Shown one piece after another: positions 43,228-52,069 of a stretch of DNA of 64,000 nt. A program made the translations under genes and the position numbers. Under the pieces are notes generated by a model. It was not told where the DNA came from, ran no database searches, and saw only the letters and a list, made by a program, of their open reading frames with translations. The DNA lies in assembly GCA_020635955.1 (NCBI GenBank), contig JACJYW010000009.1, forward strand, positions 124,001-188,000, written 5' to 3'. Numbering within the stretch: the stretch's first letter is position 1; each line of letters opens with the position of its first letter. Source of the DNA: Crocinitomicaceae bacterium. Lineage in GTDB: Bacteria > Bacteroidota > Bacteroidia > Flavobacteriales_D > Crocinitomicaceae.

Positions 43228-44036
43228 TAAAAACAATAGTGAATTCCGGCAGAAGGGCTCAATCCTAACTGTACGTGCCACATGGAAGCCAGATCCAATT
43301 GGAAATTCGAGAATTTAAGGCCAAATCCAAATGAAGCCTGAAAAGGATATGAATTCATTCCTAATCGGATGGCCAAAATTTCATGTGGTCGAATTTCTAT
43401 TCCTGAACGAATATTGATAGGATGTACCAGATCTTTTTCCGCTTCAATTGACCAGAACGCATTCTCACTGAAATTATAAAGCACCCCTAGACTGAAGGTA
43501 GTTGGCAAACGTTCATCCTGATAAGCCGATAATTTGGCTCGGTTAATATTCAAAACGCGCATTCCAAATGTCACCTGTTTGTTCAGGCTGTACATCAATC
43601 CAAGTGCAGCTGAAACGGTATTTTTAGATCCATACACATCACCTAAAGCAATGCGGTGGTAGTTGATGGATATACCTCCAGAAAAATTATCATAGAACTT
43701 CATTCCGTAGGATAATCCTCCCTGCATTTCACGATACAGATTGAAACCGTATTGCTGAAAATGTAATCCAAAATTCCCCGCTTTTTCAGTGTGATATCCG
43801 AACACGAGCGACTGAGTTGACATTTCCTTTAACAAAAAGCGATTTTCGTAAGAAACTCCAACTCCACTTTTATCCATTAAACCAAACGCCCCGGGGTTAT
43901 TGTATACCGACCAAATATCATCCTGACCAAGCACGGCTCCTCCCAAACTATTAGCCCGTGCACCCAATTGTGGATACACCTGAGCAAAGCCATAACTACT
44001 CATTAGAAGGATCAAACTGAAGACTAATCTTTTCAT
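43227..44036 (-). CDS. PorV/PorQ-family outer-membrane protein
   Basis: From the ATG at 44036 the protein has about 269 residues, with a signal peptide (MKRLVFSLILLMSSYGFAQ). The family opening follows: LGARANSLGGAVLGQDDIWSVYNNPGAFGL, a FadL-like barrel start seen in PorV/PorQ proteins, then regular strands such as FGLHFQQYGFNLYR. PorV and PorQ help type 9 secretion cargo; this paralogue may do so or be a general barrel. It is translationally coupled with the HhH/barrel gene that follows, so the two probably form an outer-membrane unit. Confidence 0.78.
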   Translation of the reverse strand: MKRLVFSLILLMSSYGFAQVYPQLGARANSLGGAVLGQDDIWSVYNNPGAFGLMDKSGVGVSYENRFLLKEMSTQSLVFGYHTEKAGNFGLHFQQYGFNLYREMQGGLSYGMKFYDNFSGGISINYHRIALGDVYGSKNTVSAALGLMYSLNKQVTFGMRVLNINRAKLSAYQDERLPTTFSLGVLYNFSENAFWSIEAEKDLVHPINIRSGIEIRPHEILAIRLGMNSYPFQASFGFGLKFSNFQLDLASMWHVQLGLSPSAGIHYCF

Positions 44037-44091
44037 TGGTGGACAAATTAGCAATATTAAATGAAGTTATGGTTAACAAGATATGAAAGGT

Positions 44092-44099
44092 TATATTTG
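44092..44099 (+). promoter_or_regulatory. -7 promoter element for the RecB/AddA-like gene
   Basis: TATATTTG matches TAnnTTTG; the 11-mer TATATTTGAGT is identical to that at 26961. If it is used, transcription begins near 44105, which limits where translation can start. Confidence 0.45.
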
Positions 44100-44100
44100 A

Positions 44101-47100
44101 GTATCAACAAACCCTTTCAAGATCGAAGATAAAGCCCTAAAAATATACAATGCGTCTGCGGGCAGTGGTAAAACATACACCCTGGTTCAGGAATACCTTC
44201 GTATCATTCTGAAGGATGATGACCCTATGAAATTCAGAAGGGTATTGGCCATGACCTTTACCAATAAGGCCGCCAATGAAATGAAAGAGAGGATCTTGAA
44301 GCGATTGATCCAAATCTCAAAAGCTCCTCATGATAAGAATGAAGAGGATTTCAAAGCTTTAAAAGAAACGTCAAAAGCCATTGGATTAGGTGAAGATAAG
44401 GTGGAGAAAAATGCTGCTCGATCATTGAACGCTATCCTTCATAACTATGGGATGTTTTCGGTAATGACCATTGACAAATTTACCCATAAAGTGATCAGAA
44501 CCTTTGCCAGAGAACTAGAATTATCTATGGATTTTGAAGTGGAGTTAGATATTGATACCCTTCAAAAAAATGTGGCTGATCTGTTGTTTGATCGCGTGGG
44601 AAGGGATGCAGATGTTGATCGATTAGTATCGGCCTATGTAGAAAGTAATTTGGAAGAAGATAAAGGATGGAATTTCCGTGAGTCACTGATGGAATTCTCA
44701 TCTAAACTCTTCAAAGAAGATGCTTTGAATGCCATTAAGCAACTGGATGGCCTGGAAACGCAAGATTTTTTGGATCGGAAAGATCAATTGATCAAAGAGA
44801 TCAAGCAATTTGAGAACAGTCTGGTATCTATGGGAAAAGGTGCCATGGATGAGATAAGAGCAAAGGGTATACACCCTTCAGATTTTAGCGGCGGAGCAAA
44901 TAGCGGGATAATGCTGTTCTTTCAAAAAATTGAAGCTGGAGTAGTAAAAGACCGAACGGCAACCAATTATAAAACTGTTAATGAGGACAAATGGACAAGT
45001 GGTAGCTGCACCAAAAAAGCTGAGATTGAATCAATAAAAGACCTTTTGGCTCAATATTTTCATCAAATAGACGAGTTTATTCAAAAAAATGAATCTCAGT
45101 ACATACTGAACAAAGAGATCTTCAAAGTGATCAATAACCTTTCGTTAATGAAACATTTGCTTCAGATCACGGAAGATTTGAAGTCACAGGAAAATGTTTT
45201 GTTGATCTCAGATTTTTACAAGAAGATCGCAGAGATCATTGCCAGCGAACCGGTGCCGTTCATTTATGAGCAACTGGGTGTACGTTACGATCACTTTTTA
45301 TTGGATGAGTTTCAGGATACCTCAAGACTACAATGGGTGAATTTAGTTCCATTGTTGCACGATTCTCTATCCTCCAAAAAACTGAATTTGATCGTTGGAG
45401 ATGGAAAACAGGCCATTTATCGCTGGAGAAATGGTGAGGTAGAGCAATTTGTAAAACTCCCTAAAGAACTTGATAACCCTGACAATATCGAATCTTTGGC
45501 TGAAGCTGAAGCGAAATTCATTGATGAAGGAAGATTGATAGAATTGAAAGATAATTATCGTTCATCTCCTGATATTGTGAACTTCAACAATCGCTTTTTT
45601 GAAGACCTGATCGCGCAGCAGGACGATTACATCAAAACGATATACAGTTCCTATGAACAGGTTCCGAAGAAGGATTTTCCCGGATATCTGGAATTCAATA
45701 TGCTGGAAGCCAAAGACAAGGAATTACAGCCCAATTATATTCTGGATGTGGTAAACAGATGCCTGAAGCAAGGATATGCATTGCAAGATATTTGTGTGCT
45801 GGTCAAACGAAATGTGGAAGGATCTATGATCGCCTCCACCTTGACCTCAAATGACATCCCGGTGATCTCACAAGATAGTTTACATGTGGGCAAAGACCGA
45901 ACTGTTCGATTCATGTTCAATTTGATTGCTGCTTTGGTTTATCAACACAACAGCAATTATTCAAAGAAAACATTGGAGCATTATGAAGAGTTAATAGATC
46001 AAAATGGTTCATCTGAACTGATCTTAAAGATTTTGCAAGAAGAAAAGATCGACCTCAAGAAATGGTTGAAGGAAAATAACTTTGAACTCAAGCCAATTGA
46101 ACATTTCCACAGTTTCTATGAGTTTGCTGAGCATTTGATAGAAGTTTTTGATCTTGATTTTAGCAACAACACCTATCTGCAATTCTTCCTGGAACAGATC
46201 CATCAATTTGAAAAGCAACATAGCACTGATATACCCGGATTTATTGAGTGGTTTAATGACAAAGGAAGCACTTCATCTATTCAAAGTCCTGAAGGGGCTG
46301 ATGCGGTAAATATCATGACCATTCATAAAGCCAAAGGACTAGAGTTTCCGGTGGTGATCTGTGCATTTTTCGACTGGAGTATTAGTGGAAATGATTCTCC
46401 AAAATGGGTGATTGATGAAGACGATATTCTGCCCGCCTACTTTTTGAAATCGACCGATAACACTAAAAAAACCAAATACAAAGAGCTGCTTGAAAAAGAA
46501 GATCACAAAGCGCGATTAGATCATTTGAATCTTATTTATGTGGCATTAACACGTCCTAAAACAGCCTTGTTTGTTGTCGGCAACAAGAATTCACATAATC
46601 ATGGACCTTCAAGAAACTGGCTGCACCCATTTTTAGAAAAAGAATTGAGTTTAGGCAGATGCGCAAAGGACCTGTTTTACACTTTTGGAACGTTACCTGT
46701 AGCTCATCATGTGGAGAAGAAGAAGGTTAACAATTACCAGGTACAGTTCATAAAACAAGTGAAAGATAAGCCCACATTGAGTGTAAAGAATGGCGAATCA
46801 TGGGACGTGAATGAAATGGACAAAAAGCGAGCTTATGGAAATCAGTTGCATTTATTGTTGTCCAGGATCAAATCTGCCAACGAATCATCCAATGAAGTTG
46901 AAAAACTGATCAGAAAGGGAGAGATAGACGAAGTGAATAAAGAGTCTTTACTTTCAGATGTAGAGCGATTATTTAAAAATGATCGATTCGCTTATTACTT
47001 TGATTCTAACAAGGTAAAGAATGAAGTGGCTTTAATAGATGAAGTGGGAAATAAACATATTCCTGACAAACTCATTTATGAGGGAAATACTTTGCTGGTA

Positions 47101-47253
47101 GTCGATTTCAAAACCGGGAAAGAAGATAAAGCTAAGCACGAAAAGCAAGTGAAAGAGTACATCCAAATCCTGCAAAAAATGGAGTCTTTACCTGTAAAAG
47201 GAGAACTTTTCTATACAGAAGATGAGCAGATCACATTGGTTGGATCTGAATAA
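44101..47253 (+). CDS. RecB/AddA-type UvrD-family helicase with C-terminal PD-(D/E)XK nuclease; start codon unclear
   Basis: This is a large DNA repair helicase-nuclease. The frame is open from 44101, but its first ATG is at 44227, after the Walker A motif (IYNASAGSGKTYTLVQEYL, codons 44143-44199), which is essential for ATPase activity. Downstream are FTNKAANEMKERI, the Walker B region LLDEFQDTSRLQW, GDGKQAIYRWRNGEV, IMTIHKAKGLEFPVVI, IYVALTRPKTALFVV and nuclease motifs IPDKLIYEG and LLVVDFKTGKED. No ATG, GTG or TTG begins the frame before Walker A. An ATG at 44083 is in frame but followed by TGA at 44098; a TTG at 44097 is in another frame. Its end overlaps the convergent lipoprotein gene by 23 bases. 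Confidence 0.88.
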   Translation, partial: VSTNPFKIEDKALKIYNASAGSGKTYTLVQEYLRIILKDDDPMKFRRVLAMTFTNKAANEMKERILKRLIQISKAPHDKNEEDFKALKETSKAIGLGEDKVEKNAARSLNAILHNYGMFSVMTIDKFTHKVIRTFARELELSMDFEVELDIDTLQKNVADLLFDRVGRDADVDRLVSAYVESNLEEDKGWNFRESLMEFSSKLFKEDALNAIKQLDGLETQDFLDRKDQLIKEIKQFENSLVSMGKGAMDEIRAKGIHPSDFSGGANSGIMLFFQKIEAGVVKDRTATNYKTVNEDKWTSGSCTKKAEIESIKDLLAQYFHQIDEFIQKNESQYILNKEIFKVINNLSLMKHLLQITEDLKSQENVLLISDFYKKIAEIIASEPVPFIYEQLGVRYDHFLLDEFQDTSRLQWVNLVPLLHDSLSSKKLNLIVGDGKQAIYRWRNGEVEQFVKLPKELDNPDNIESLAEAEAKFIDEGRLIELKDNYRSSPDIVNFNNRFFEDLIAQQDDYIKTIYSSYEQVPKKDFPGYLEFNMLEAKDKELQPNYILDVVNRCLKQGYALQDICVLVKRNVEGSMIASTLTSNDIPVISQDSLHVGKDRTVRFMFNLIAALVYQHNSNYSKKTLEHYEELIDQNGSSELILKILQEEKIDLKKWLKENNFELKPIEHFHSFYEFAEHLIEVFDLDFSNNTYLQFFLEQIHQFEKQHSTDIPGFIEWFNDKGSTSSIQSPEGADAVNIMTIHKAKGLEFPVVICAFFDWSISGNDSPKWVIDEDDILPAYFLKSTDNTKKTKYKELLEKEDHKARLDHLNLIYVALTRPKTALFVVGNKNSHNHGPSRNWLHPFLEKELSLGRCAKDLFYTFGTLPVAHHVEKKKVNNYQVQFIKQVKDKPTLSVKNGESWDVNEMDKKRAYGNQLHLLLSRIKSANESSNEVEKLIRKGEIDEVNKESLLSDVERLFKNDRFAYYFDSNKVKNEVALIDEVGNKHIPDKLIYEGNTLLVVDFKTGKEDKAKHEKQVKEYIQILQKMESLPVKGELFYTEDEQITLVGSE

Positions 47254-47686
47254 AGACACTTATACCCGGATATCCTGAAGTCTCAAGGCTCTCGAATTCA
47301 AACATTTTGCTTTTATCCGTGATGATCTTGTATTCTCCCGACAAATTAGAGCATTGCAAATAAGCTTTACATCCAACATCCTGTTCTACTGAATTATCCG
47401 GAAAAAAAACGAAGGCATTTTGATAGTGTTTGAAGATCCATTTGAAGGTTGATCTTGATCCATCCATATGAACCCAAACTGCAGAACCATATTCTTCGGC
47501 ATTTTCAGAGGGGCTTACTTCCCATTTTGGCAAAACGGAATTTCCATTGGAGCCGATCTGAATAGTCGTCACCTGCCAACGGCTTTGTTTCCCGAATTTA
47601 TTAGTGTTGACCTCATGTTTTTGACAAGAGATCAGCAGTGAGAACAAAACCATACATACCCATTGATATGTTCGCTTCTTTTCCAT
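47231..47686 (-). CDS. Small lipoprotein, function unknown
   Basis: The 151-residue protein has a lipoprotein signal (hydrophobic 8-20; lipobox LISC, cysteine about 21). A beta-rich domain follows (SRWQVTTIQIG, GSRSTFKWIFKHYQNAFVFF, SGEYKIITDKSKMFEF). I do not recognise the family. Its end overlaps the convergent helicase-nuclease gene by 23 bases. It is upstream of nothing on the same strand within 70 bases other than RNase Z. Confidence 0.65.
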   Translation of the reverse strand: MEKKRTYQWVCMVLFSLLISCQKHEVNTNKFGKQSRWQVTTIQIGSNGNSVLPKWEVSPSENAEEYGSAVWVHMDGSRSTFKWIFKHYQNAFVFFPDNSVEQDVGCKAYLQCSNLSGEYKIITDKSKMFEFESLETSGYPGISVFIQIQPM

Positions 47687-47757
47687 CTCATACTGTTCTA
47701 TAATATTAAACGAATAAAAACAGTAAAAGGTTGGTTAACCAACTGAATCTATAAGAT

Positions 47758-48666
47758 TTAGAGATCAAATTCATCTCCATCCTGAACGCAAACTACCTGC
47801 TCAAATATTTGGGAAGCTTCTTCAAGTAATTCATCCGTGTTTTTGAAACGGGCTGAAAAGTGCCCTAATAACAACTGACCCACCTTTGCCTTTTTGGCCA
47901 CTGTTGCAGCCTCCCTGGCAGTAGAATGCATAGTTTTATCGGCGCGATCTTTTTGCTTCTCAGTGAATGTCGCTTCATGATACAGAAGGTCAACTCCTTG
48001 CACGTAATCAGCCATTTGTTCAAAGTAAGATGTATCTGAACTATAAGCATAAGAGATCAACTTTTGTTTAGGCAAAGTGATGTCAGCATTTCTCAAATAG
48101 GATGTTTCCCGAACAATATCTTCTCCTTTTTTGGCTTTTTTGATCTCGTCATGGGTCATTGAGAATTGTTTGACAGCTGCAGGATCAATATTCAATTCCT
48201 TTTCTCTTTCATCAAATCTGAATCCCCAGGTAGGAATTCTATGACGAACAGGAAAGGCGGTTATTTGGAGTATATTATCTTCAAAGATCACCTCAGGCTT
48301 TCCTTCCTTCAGATGAATAAATTCAATGGGATATGAAAACTTCATTCCTGCCAACCGAAACTGAACCTGTAAAAGCTCTTCCAATTCTGCCGGACAGTAT
48401 ATGGTCAGGAGTTGTGTTCTTCCGAGTATACTTAAAGAGGACAACAATCCTACTAAACCAAGGTAATGATCACCATGCAAATGAGAAATAAGGATGATCT
48501 TAAGTCGTTGCATTTTGACCTTATACCTTCGCAATTGCATTTGAGTTCCTTCTCCACAATCGATCAGAATATGCCGTTCATTGAAATTAACATATTGAGA
48601 GGTTACTCCCCTAGTTAGAGTTGGAATAGCTGAGCCGGAACCTATGATCTTAAGTTTGAAAGGCAT
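47758..48666 (-). CDS. rnz: Ribonuclease Z
   Basis: This 302-residue metallo-beta-lactamase enzyme trims tRNA 3' ends. The zinc motif HLHGDH is at residues 62-67 within ILISHLHGDHYLGLVGLL. Upstream is LIDCGEGTQMQLRR; downstream are AYSSDTSYFEQM, LLYHEATF and LLLGHFSARF, all typical of RNase Z. The length is that of the short RNase Z form. It is downstream of a cluster of dispersed repeats that separates it from the lipoprotein gene at 48932. Confidence 0.96.
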   Translation of the reverse strand: MPFKLKIIGSGSAIPTLTRGVTSQYVNFNERHILIDCGEGTQMQLRRYKVKMQRLKIILISHLHGDHYLGLVGLLSSLSILGRTQLLTIYCPAELEELLQVQFRLAGMKFSYPIEFIHLKEGKPEVIFEDNILQITAFPVRHRIPTWGFRFDEREKELNIDPAAVKQFSMTHDEIKKAKKGEDIVRETSYLRNADITLPKQKLISYAYSSDTSYFEQMADYVQGVDLLYHEATFTEKQKDRADKTMHSTAREAATVAKKAKVGQLLLGHFSARFKNTDELLEEASQIFEQVVCVQDGDEFDL

Positions 48667-48707
48667 TGGGCGAAGATAACCAAATGTTATTCTAGATGCA
48701 ATGAACT

Positions 48708-48807
48708 TGTCATTTCGAGCGTAACCGACGCAGTCGGAGGAGTCGAGAAATCTTCATTGTTTCGTGCAAAATAGTCTGAAGATTTCTCGACTTCGCTCGA
48801 AATGACA
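48708..48807. repeat. Palindromic dispersed repeat A (nested hairpins)
   Basis: The 100-bp element has a perfect 14-bp outer stem (TGTCATTTCGAGCG / CGCTCGAAATGACA) and a perfect 15-bp inner stem (GTCGAGAAATCTTCA / TGAAGATTTCTCGAC). A third small hairpin (CCGAC-GCA-GTCGG, 48725-48737) lies in the left arm. The words TGTCATTTCGAGCG and TGAAGATTTCTC are familiar intergenic repeats in Bacteroidota. A related copy lies at 49888-50015. No open frame is present. Confidence 0.8.
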
Positions 48808-48868
48808 TATTGCGATTAATTTTGAGGATTAGTATTTTAGAAATGAAGGAGCGAGCCTTGATCTTTTG

Positions 48869-48918
48869 GTTCTTTTGAATTGTCACACTGAGCCTGTCGA
48901 AGTGCAAGACAAAAGAAC
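48869..48918. repeat. Second palindromic repeat with an embedded third repeat
   Basis: GTTCTTTTG (48869-48877) and CAAAAGAAC (48910-48918) form perfect ends, with TTGTCAC/GTGCAA pairing further in. The middle contains CACTGAGCCTGTCGAAGTG, a different dispersed repeat type common in Bacteroidota spacers. The element sits just past the stop of the lipoprotein gene at 48932 (minus strand) and may also act as its terminator. Confidence 0.6.
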
Positions 48919-48931
48919 GATAAGCCCAAAG

Positions 48932-49810
48932 CTATCCTTCGTTCAATTCAAGCTCGTCATAGAAATAGTGCTCTACCTCATCAAAAGAAGGCACCCATTG
49001 TTCATCCCAAGGAATATTATAGCCATCACCGGTCTCCATATTAAACCAGTGCACTTGAATGATTGCACCTGTTCTGTGCTTTGTATCATTCATCATTTTC
49101 TCGTATGCCTTCTTCACCTCATCATTCAAACCGGGCTCACCATCCCATTTCGTAATGGGCGTATTATCCATTCCCCACATATACCAACGCAAATAACTTT
49201 GATAAACCGCCACATAATCCTTATAGTATTTTGAATCTCTATTAGCACGGATCCTGTCTTCCAGATCGATCAACATATCACCCCATTCTTCGTAACTAAT
49301 CATCATGCCGGCATCTGCTGAATATTGTTTGCCCGTAATTTCACCTAAACGCATATATTCTCTGAAATCATCTGAAAGATCACCTTCAAATTTTTGAGCC
49401 GCTTTGTCTGTATTAGGGATCAGCCACAACTCTCCTTCTCCAGCTCCAATGGTAAAGCCATATGGCCCGTAATTCTTCTCAAATTCTTTCTGTTGATCAT
49501 ACTCCCCGTATACCTCACCTGATAGTTTGTTCATTTGCTCTACATATAATAAGCAAGATGAATCTTTCTGATCAGCATTAAAACCATCTTTACTGGCTTG
49601 AAACCACGCAGTAATACTATCTAGTGAACTAGTTTCATTGTATGAAAGATTGGCACATTTCGCTACAAACGCTTCAAAGGTTAACGTTCCAGCTGTAGAA
49701 TCCACTGCTGAAGTATCGGTCATATTATTTTCTGAATGATCAGCATCTGATGATCCACCGCACGCAGTTAAAACAATGGCCGGAAAAATCGCTAAGAATA
49801 TCTTTTTCAT
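48932..49810 (-). CDS. Predicted lipoprotein, function unknown
   Basis: The 292-residue protein has a lipoprotein signal (MKKIFLAIFPAIVLTAC, cysteine 17). GGSS and an acidic stretch (DADHSENN) follow, the pattern associated with surface export in Bacteroidota. The rest is helical and rich in Trp and Tyr (SYNETSSLDSITAWFQASK, YQSYLRWYMWGMDN). I recognise no family. It is bracketed by repeats on both sides (48708-48918 and 49888-50015), so it stands as a single-gene unit. Confidence 0.7.
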   Translation of the reverse strand: MKKIFLAIFPAIVLTACGGSSDADHSENNMTDTSAVDSTAGTLTFEAFVAKCANLSYNETSSLDSITAWFQASKDGFNADQKDSSCLLYVEQMNKLSGEVYGEYDQQKEFEKNYGPYGFTIGAGEGELWLIPNTDKAAQKFEGDLSDDFREYMRLGEITGKQYSADAGMMISYEEWGDMLIDLEDRIRANRDSKYYKDYVAVYQSYLRWYMWGMDNTPITKWDGEPGLNDEVKKAYEKMMNDTKHRTGAIIQVHWFNMETGDGYNIPWDEQWVPSFDEVEHYFYDELELNEG

Positions 49811-49887
49811 GGAGTTAAAGATAATATTGTCCTTATTTCCGAGATGAAAAAAGGACGAAAAAACTTTGGCTATTTAACGATTTTGTG

Positions 49888-50015
49888 AATTGTCATTTCA
49901 AACGTAATAGAGAAACGGAATTTCAACCGCGTCAAATCTTTGGTGTTTACTACCCTAAAGCCTGAAGATTTCTCCATTTCTCCGTCTGCTGACGGATCCA
50001 GTCGAAATGACAATT
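49888..50015. repeat. Palindromic dispersed repeat B, related to repeat A
   Basis: The 128-bp element has perfect 12-bp ends (AATTGTCATTTC / GAAATGACAATT). It shares TGAAGATTTCTC with repeat A and contains its own hairpin (TCCGTC-TGCT-GACGGA). It lies between the lipoprotein gene and ffh, downstream of the ffh stop. Confidence 0.75.
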
Positions 50016-50034
50016 AATAGAAAAGGTCGAAAAA

Positions 50035-51381
50035 TTACATTCTAGGCATTCCACCCATTCCTTTCATTTGTTGCATCATTTTGGCCATATTCTTCTTGTT
50101 GGACATCATGTGCATCACTTTCTTGGTTTCCTGGAATTGCTTAATAAGTTTATTTACATCCTGAATAGTGGTTCCTGATCCTGTAGCAATACGTTTCTTT
50201 CTTGAACCATCCAGAAGCGCAGGTTCAGCTCTTTCTTTAGGTGTCATGGATTGGATAATGGCTTCGATACCTTTGAAAGCATCATCATCAATATCTACAT
50301 TTTTAAGGGCTTTACCCATTCCCGGGATCATTCCCATTAGATCTTTGACGTTACCCATTTTCTTGATCTGCTGAAGCTGACCATAGAAATCATCAAAGTC
50401 GAATTTATTTTGAGCGATCTTCTTTTGAAGTTTCTTCGCTTCTTTTTCATCAAATTGTTCCTGTGCTTTCTCAACCAGGGAAACAACATCCCCCATTCCC
50501 AGGATACGATCAGCCATACGGTTTGGATAGAACACATCCAAGGCGTCCATCTTTTCACCCGTACCTACAAACTTGATCGGTTTATCTACAACTGTTTTAA
50601 TGGATAAAGCAGCTCCACCTCTTGTATCACCATCTAATTTGGTAAGAATAACACCATCAAAATTGATGCGGTCGTTGAAGGTTTTTGCCGTGTTCACAGC
50701 ATCCTGACCAGTCATGGAATCCACCACAAACAACGTCTCTGAAGGATTGATCGCTTTTTTCACATCTTCGATCTCCTGCATCATTTGCTCATCTACAGCC
50801 AAACGACCTGCAGTATCGACAATAACTACATTGAAGCTATTTGATTTTGCATGAGCAATCGCATCTTTGGCGATCTTAACCGGATCTTTCTCTTCCTTGT
50901 TTGAATATACTTCAACACCCAATTGATCTCCCAACACATGCAGTTGGTCAATCGCCGCAGGACGATAAACGTCACAGGCCACCAACAAAGGCTTCTTCCC
51001 TTTCTTATTCTTCAGGTAATTGGCCAATTTACCGGACATGGTTGTTTTACCAGATCCCTGCAAACCAGACATTAAGATGATACCCGGATTTCCCTGATAG
51101 TTAATATCCGTTTGATCACCTCCCATTAACTCTACCAATTCTTCATGGCAGATCTTGGTCAATAACTGACCTGGAGAAATCGAGTTCAATACATTTTGAC
51201 CGATTGCTTTGTCTTTAACCTTTTGAGTAAAATCTTTGGCTGTTTTGTAGTTAACGTCAGCATCTAACAATGCACGTCTAACCTCTTTCAAGGTTTCTGC
51301 TACGTTGATCTCAGTGATCTGACCATGTCCTTTTAGGACTTTAAAGGCTCTCTCAAACTTATCGGTTAAATTTTCAAACAT
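50035..51381 (-). CDS. ffh: Signal recognition particle protein Ffh
   Basis: This 448-residue GTPase binds signal peptides of nascent membrane proteins and docks with FtsY. From the ATG at 51381 (MFENLTDKFERAF) the N-domain is followed by G1 GLQGSGKTTMSGKLA (about 106-120), G3 IVDTAGRLAVDEQ, G4 TKLDGDTRGGAALS and a methionine-rich M-domain ending KKNMAKMMQQMKGMGG. The frame is open further upstream, but that part has no family counterpart and runs into the divergent gene. Its length is standard. Confidence 0.97.
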   Translation of the reverse strand: MFENLTDKFERAFKVLKGHGQITEINVAETLKEVRRALLDADVNYKTAKDFTQKVKDKAIGQNVLNSISPGQLLTKICHEELVELMGGDQTDINYQGNPGIILMSGLQGSGKTTMSGKLANYLKNKKGKKPLLVACDVYRPAAIDQLHVLGDQLGVEVYSNKEEKDPVKIAKDAIAHAKSNSFNVVIVDTAGRLAVDEQMMQEIEDVKKAINPSETLFVVDSMTGQDAVNTAKTFNDRINFDGVILTKLDGDTRGGAALSIKTVVDKPIKFVGTGEKMDALDVFYPNRMADRILGMGDVVSLVEKAQEQFDEKEAKKLQKKIAQNKFDFDDFYGQLQQIKKMGNVKDLMGMIPGMGKALKNVDIDDDAFKGIEAIIQSMTPKERAEPALLDGSRKKRIATGSGTTIQDVNKLIKQFQETKKVMHMMSNKKNMAKMMQQMKGMGGMPRM

Positions 51382-51532
51382 CTTTTTAACTTTATTTCCG
51401 GACTGGCAAAGATAGGGATTTTCCTTCTGTGATCCTTGATCTGGGTTCTGATTCTTGCGAACACAGAGCTTAGAACTCAGACAAAGGACAATCACATTGA
51501 ATGACGGTACATTTTCAGCAATATTTTGTTCA

Positions 51533-52069
51533 ATGGATCTAAAACAACACTTACGCGGACGAAATCTCAAATGGAACTGGGATGAGATTGCCGGTTATTG
51601 TATCAAACATCCTGAAACCGTGAGAGAAATTGTAGATCATTGTTCTGATGAAGAAGTGATCATTCAACAAAATGCCGGAGCCGTTCTAGGAAAATTGATC
51701 GATCTGAATAAACACATCATTGATCCTTATGCGGATGAACTGATCAATTTATTGAAAGTGGATTTACATGACGCGGTCAAAAGAGCCATTCTACGTGTTT
51801 TTCAAGAGGCTGATATTCCAGAAGAAACAGAAGGAGATCTATTTGAATTTGTCATCAATGCCTTGCGATCAGCTGAATCATCTATAGCCATTAAAGCATT
51901 CGGAATGACAGCTGCACGAAGAGTTTGCGAGAAATATCCGGAATTATCAAATGAGTTGATTCCTTTGATCGAAATTCTGGTTGAACAGAGAGCATCAACG
52001 GGATTAGTTAACAGAGGTGAGAAGGAATTGAAAAAGTTAAACAAGCTCGATTCATCTACTTATCAGTAG
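51533..52069 (+). CDS. HEAT-like helical repeat protein, function unknown
   Basis: The chosen ATG at 51533 (MDLKQHLRGRNLKWNW) gives 178 residues. The sequence is all-helical with HEAT-like units: PETVREIVDHCSDEEVIIQQNAGAVLGKLID, PYADELINLLKVDLHDAVKRAILRVFQ, and SAESSIAIKAFGMTAARRVCEKYPELSNELI. Such proteins mediate protein-protein contacts. No catalytic motif is visible. It is divergent from ffh with about 150 bases between, and its 3' end overlaps the convergent lipoprotein gene by 14 bases. Confidence 0.72.
   Translation: MDLKQHLRGRNLKWNWDEIAGYCIKHPETVREIVDHCSDEEVIIQQNAGAVLGKLIDLNKHIIDPYADELINLLKVDLHDAVKRAILRVFQEADIPEETEGDLFEFVINALRSAESSIAIKAFGMTAARRVCEKYPELSNELIPLIEILVEQRASTGLVNRGEKELKKLNKLDSSTYQ

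Noticed and set aside
44101..44125. Programmed -1 frameshift at AAACCCT in the RecB-like gene
   Set aside because: Moving from the TTG 44097 frame into the helicase frame needs +1, not -1, and no stop or pairing element near it supports a programmed event.
48866..49234. 122-codon plus-strand frame
   Set aside because: It begins inside a dispersed repeat and lies antisense to the lipoprotein gene at 48932.
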